Shown: positions 48,442 through 50,181 of the stretch, one piece after another | Position numbering within the stretch: position 1 is the first letter of the stretch | How the letters are laid out: each line of letters starts with the position of its first letter | Source of the DNA: an uncultured Dysosmobacter sp. | GTDB taxonomy: Bacteria > Bacillota > Clostridia > Oscillospirales > Oscillospiraceae | NCBI RefSeq assembly: GCF_947631635.1 | Contig: NZ_CANRMB010000028.1 | Location: forward strand, 1 to 50,181 | Reading direction: 5' to 3' | Length of the DNA stretch: 50,181 nt | Program-made: the position numbers and the translations under genes | The notes under the pieces: generated by a model | What the model was told of the DNA's origin: nothing | Seen by the model: only the letters and a program-made list of their open reading frames with translations | The model's database searches: none

Positions 48442-49731
48442 ATGACTGGCCAAGAGGCCATTGCCTATATCCACTCCTTTAACTGGGAGAAGCACACACC
48501 GGGGCTTGCCCGCATCCGGACGCTCCTCCGTGCCCTGGGAGACCCCCAGAAGCGCATGAAATTCGTCCATGTGGCGGGCACCAACGGCAAGGGCAGCACC
48601 TGCGCCATGCTGGCCGCTGTTCTGAAGGCCGCCGGGTACCGGGTGGGGCTGAACACCTCCCCCTATCTGGTCACCTTCCACGAGCGCGTCCAGGTCGACG
48701 GCGTGCCCATCTCCGACGGGGATCTGGCAGCCATCACAGAGCAGGTCCGCCCCGCCGCCGAGGCCATGGAGGAGCACCCCACAGAATTTGAACTCATCAC
48801 CGCCATCGCTCTGCTGTATTTCCGCCAACGGGATTGTGATCTTGTCGTGCTGGAAGTGGGCCTGGGCGGCGCGCTGGACGCCTCCAACGTCATTGACGTG
48901 CCGGAGGCGGCCGTTCTCACCGCCATGGGCACGGACCATGTGGCCCTGCTGGGCCCCACGCTGGCGGATATCGCCGCCGCCAAGGCGGGCATCATCAAGC
49001 CGGGCGGCGACGTGGTCAGCTGCGGCGGCTGTCCGGAGGCGGACGCTGTGTTCCGCCGGGTATGTGAGCAGCAGAACGCCCATCTGACAGAGGTGGATTT
49101 CTCCCGCCTCCGTCCCCAGGCACTGACGCTGGACGGCAGCACCTTTGACTTTGCCCCCTATGAGGCCCTGCGCCTCCCCCTGGCAGGGGCTTACCAGATG
49201 AAGAACGCCGCCGTTGCCATTACGGCGCTGGAGATCCTCCGCCGGAAGGGGTGGCGGATCCCGGACGCCGCCATCCGGGACGGCCTTGCCGCCGTCCGCT
49301 GGCCGGGGCGGTTTGAGGTCCTGCGGCGCAGTCCGGTCTTTCTGCTGGACGGTGCCCACAACGCCCACGGCATCGCCGCCGCTGCGGAGAGCCTGCGGGC
49401 CCTCTTTCCCGGGCAGAAGCTGGTGTTTCTTCTGGGCATCCTGGCGGACAAGGATGTGGACCACATGCTGGATCTGCTGGCTCCCCTGGCCCGGCAGGTG
49501 TTCACCGTTCGCCCGGACAGTCCCCGTGCCCTGACGGCGGAGGCGCTGTGCGGCCTGCTGGAGGCCCGGGGGATCCCCGCACAGGTCTGCAGCACCGTGG
49601 AGGCAGGCGTGGCCGCCGCCATTCGCGCCGCGGGGCCTGACGGCGCGGTCTGCGCCCTGGGGTCTCTCTATTTTTCAGGAGACGTCCGCCGGGCTGTGAC
49701 AAAAGAATCGGAGTCAGGACCACCCGTATAA
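48442..49731 (+). CDS. folC: Folylpolyglutamate/dihydrofolate synthase
   Basis: The 429-residue Mur-ligase-like enzyme has the P-loop HVAGTNGKGSTCAML (about residues 43-57), SPYLVTFHERVQVDG, VLEVGLGGALDASNV and the C-terminal LDGAHNAHG. It adds glutamate to imported or synthesised folates to keep them in the cell. It follows folT by 19 bases and shares the THF riboswitch. The final codons overlap the first hairpin of the intergenic repeat at 49715. Confidence 0.95.
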   Translation: MTGQEAIAYIHSFNWEKHTPGLARIRTLLRALGDPQKRMKFVHVAGTNGKGSTCAMLAAVLKAAGYRVGLNTSPYLVTFHERVQVDGVPISDGDLAAITEQVRPAAEAMEEHPTEFELITAIALLYFRQRDCDLVVLEVGLGGALDASNVIDVPEAAVLTAMGTDHVALLGPTLADIAAAKAGIIKPGGDVVSCGGCPEADAVFRRVCEQQNAHLTEVDFSRLRPQALTLDGSTFDFAPYEALRLPLAGAYQMKNAAVAITALEILRRKGWRIPDAAIRDGLAAVRWPGRFEVLRRSPVFLLDGAHNAHGIAAAAESLRALFPGQKLVFLLGILADKDVDHMLDLLAPLARQVFTVRPDSPRALTAEALCGLLEARGIPAQVCSTVEAGVAAAIRAAGPDGAVCALGSLYFSGDVRRAVTKESESGPPV

Positions 49732-50016
49732 CGGGTGGCCTGCACTCGCCCCTATAAGGGGCTTTTACTGGCAAAGCCTAAAGGCTTTCGAATTTTATTT
49801 CTACTGCATCTGTGCCCTGCTGCCGATTTTTATCGGCGGTGGGGTGCAGTCTTTTTCGTCTCTCCGAGACTTTTTCTTGCTTGGGTTCTTTTCATTTAGT
49901 TCCAATGTCTATATTCGTGCTTGTACTCAACCTGGTTGCTTTCTTTGGTCTCTTTTCTTCTCATTTTTCTCCGCATAGGCTTAGCCTTTTTAGAACCACG
50001 GGCTTAGCCCGTGGTT
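49715..50016. repeat. Hairpin-rich intergenic repeat element
   Basis: About 300 bases bounded by similar hairpins, CCACCCGT/ACGGGTGG (49720-49738) and AACCACGGGC/GCCCGTGGTT (49994-50016). Between them are GCCCC/GGGGC (49748-49762), AAAGCCT/AAGGCTTT (49773-49788) and a large ACTGCA...TGCAGT stem (49803-49850), then T-rich sequence. It encodes no protein. It resembles non-autonomous IS200/IS605-type repeats in gut Firmicutes, but the assignment is from memory of the pattern only. Confidence 0.55.
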
Positions 50017-50034
50017 TTCATTTATACAGCAATA

Positions 50035-50068
50035 AAAAGGTCTGGCGCTTTCGCGCCAGACCTTTTTT
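50035..50068. terminator. Strong bidirectional terminator
   Basis: AAAAGGTCTGGCGC pairs with GCGCCAGACCTTTT around TTTC, with T6 after. It adjoins the stop of the partial minus-strand gene at the right edge. Confidence 0.9.
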
Positions 50069-50070
50069 GA

Positions 50071-50181
50071 TCATTTTCCCTTTTTTTGATAGTGCACATG
50101 GAGGAGCTCATGGGTGCGGCCCTTCAAGGTGCCCCCCAGCATCTCCGTGACGATGGGATTCCGCTCGGAGCGCTTGATGAG
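50071..50181 (-). CDS. C-terminal end of an unidentified gene (partial)
   Basis: 36 codons remain in the window, ending HELLHVHYQKKGK. The high GC3 and the terminator directly after the stop indicate a real gene continuing beyond the edge. The family cannot be told. Confidence 0.6.
   Translation of the reverse strand, partial: LIKRSERNPIVTEMLGGTLKGRTHELLHVHYQKKGK

Overview
The window looks like the chromosome of a gut-type Clostridia, most likely an Oscillospiraceae relative (Flavonifractor, Lawsonibacter or Oscillibacter-like). This is inferred from the GC-rich codon use of the core genes, AGGAGG-type ribosome binding sites, and the mixture of a cobalamin riboswitch, a THF riboswitch with folT-folC, YerC, HslO, a DUF1576 membrane protein and an XRE/VapE/tyrosine-integrase element. 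No ribosomal RNA or species marker is present, so the genus is not proven.

Layout. 1-6401: a cobalamin riboswitch with terminator controls a SAM methyltransferase and a complete NikABCDE/Opp-type ABC importer, so the cargo is probably cobalt, a chelated metal or a corrinoid. 6672-8564: a surface 5'-nucleotidase. 8.7-11.29 kb: an AT-rich cassette with a membrane-anchored XRE regulator, two secreted proteins and two small membrane proteins. It abuts a broken endonuclease Q-UvrD gene (11301-12927). 13026-14501: a DUF1576 membrane protein. 15247-19426: MTR kinase, MTR-1-P isomerase, class II aldolase and Fe-ADH, the gene set of the 'DHAP shunt' for methylthioadenosine/5'-deoxyadenosine salvage. 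20.1-23.0 kb: a Sel1-repeat protein and a large membrane protein. 24.3-28.8 kb: a KamA-type radical SAM enzyme, an SLC13 permease, a GNAT enzyme with an attenuator-like leader, and a NimA-like flavin protein. A tRNA 3'-end relic lies on the left of this segment.

29029-42807 is a 13.8 kb integrated element bounded by a 24-bp direct repeat of the 3' end of tRNA-Cys. Its order is integrase, XRE repressor, divergent small HTH/excisionase genes, VapE helicase/primase, an iteron-rich putative origin, a nuclease, and a TerS-like protein. That is the order of phage-inducible chromosomal islands (PICIs). It has no capsid, portal, large terminase or lysis gene, but it carries a tape measure protein, a putative tail assembly chaperone, a sigma-like factor, a tandem structured RNA, repeated operators, and a DUF3800 cargo gene at the far end. 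I consider it the best candidate for an undescribed system: a satellite that may bring its own tail-length module.

42.8-50.2 kb: a five-gene tRNA operon (Val, Asp, Phe, Gly, Cys) with a consensus promoter, then yerC-methyltransferase-hslO, a DUF3298 protein, a chloramphenicol-acetyltransferase-like protein, a decayed reading frame, and THF riboswitch-folT-folC. The right end holds a hairpin-rich intergenic repeat and the 3' end of an unidentified gene. Two copies of a 186-bp multi-hairpin repeat (6397 and 19709) and another hairpin cluster (14969-15096) show that interspersed structured repeats are common in this genome.
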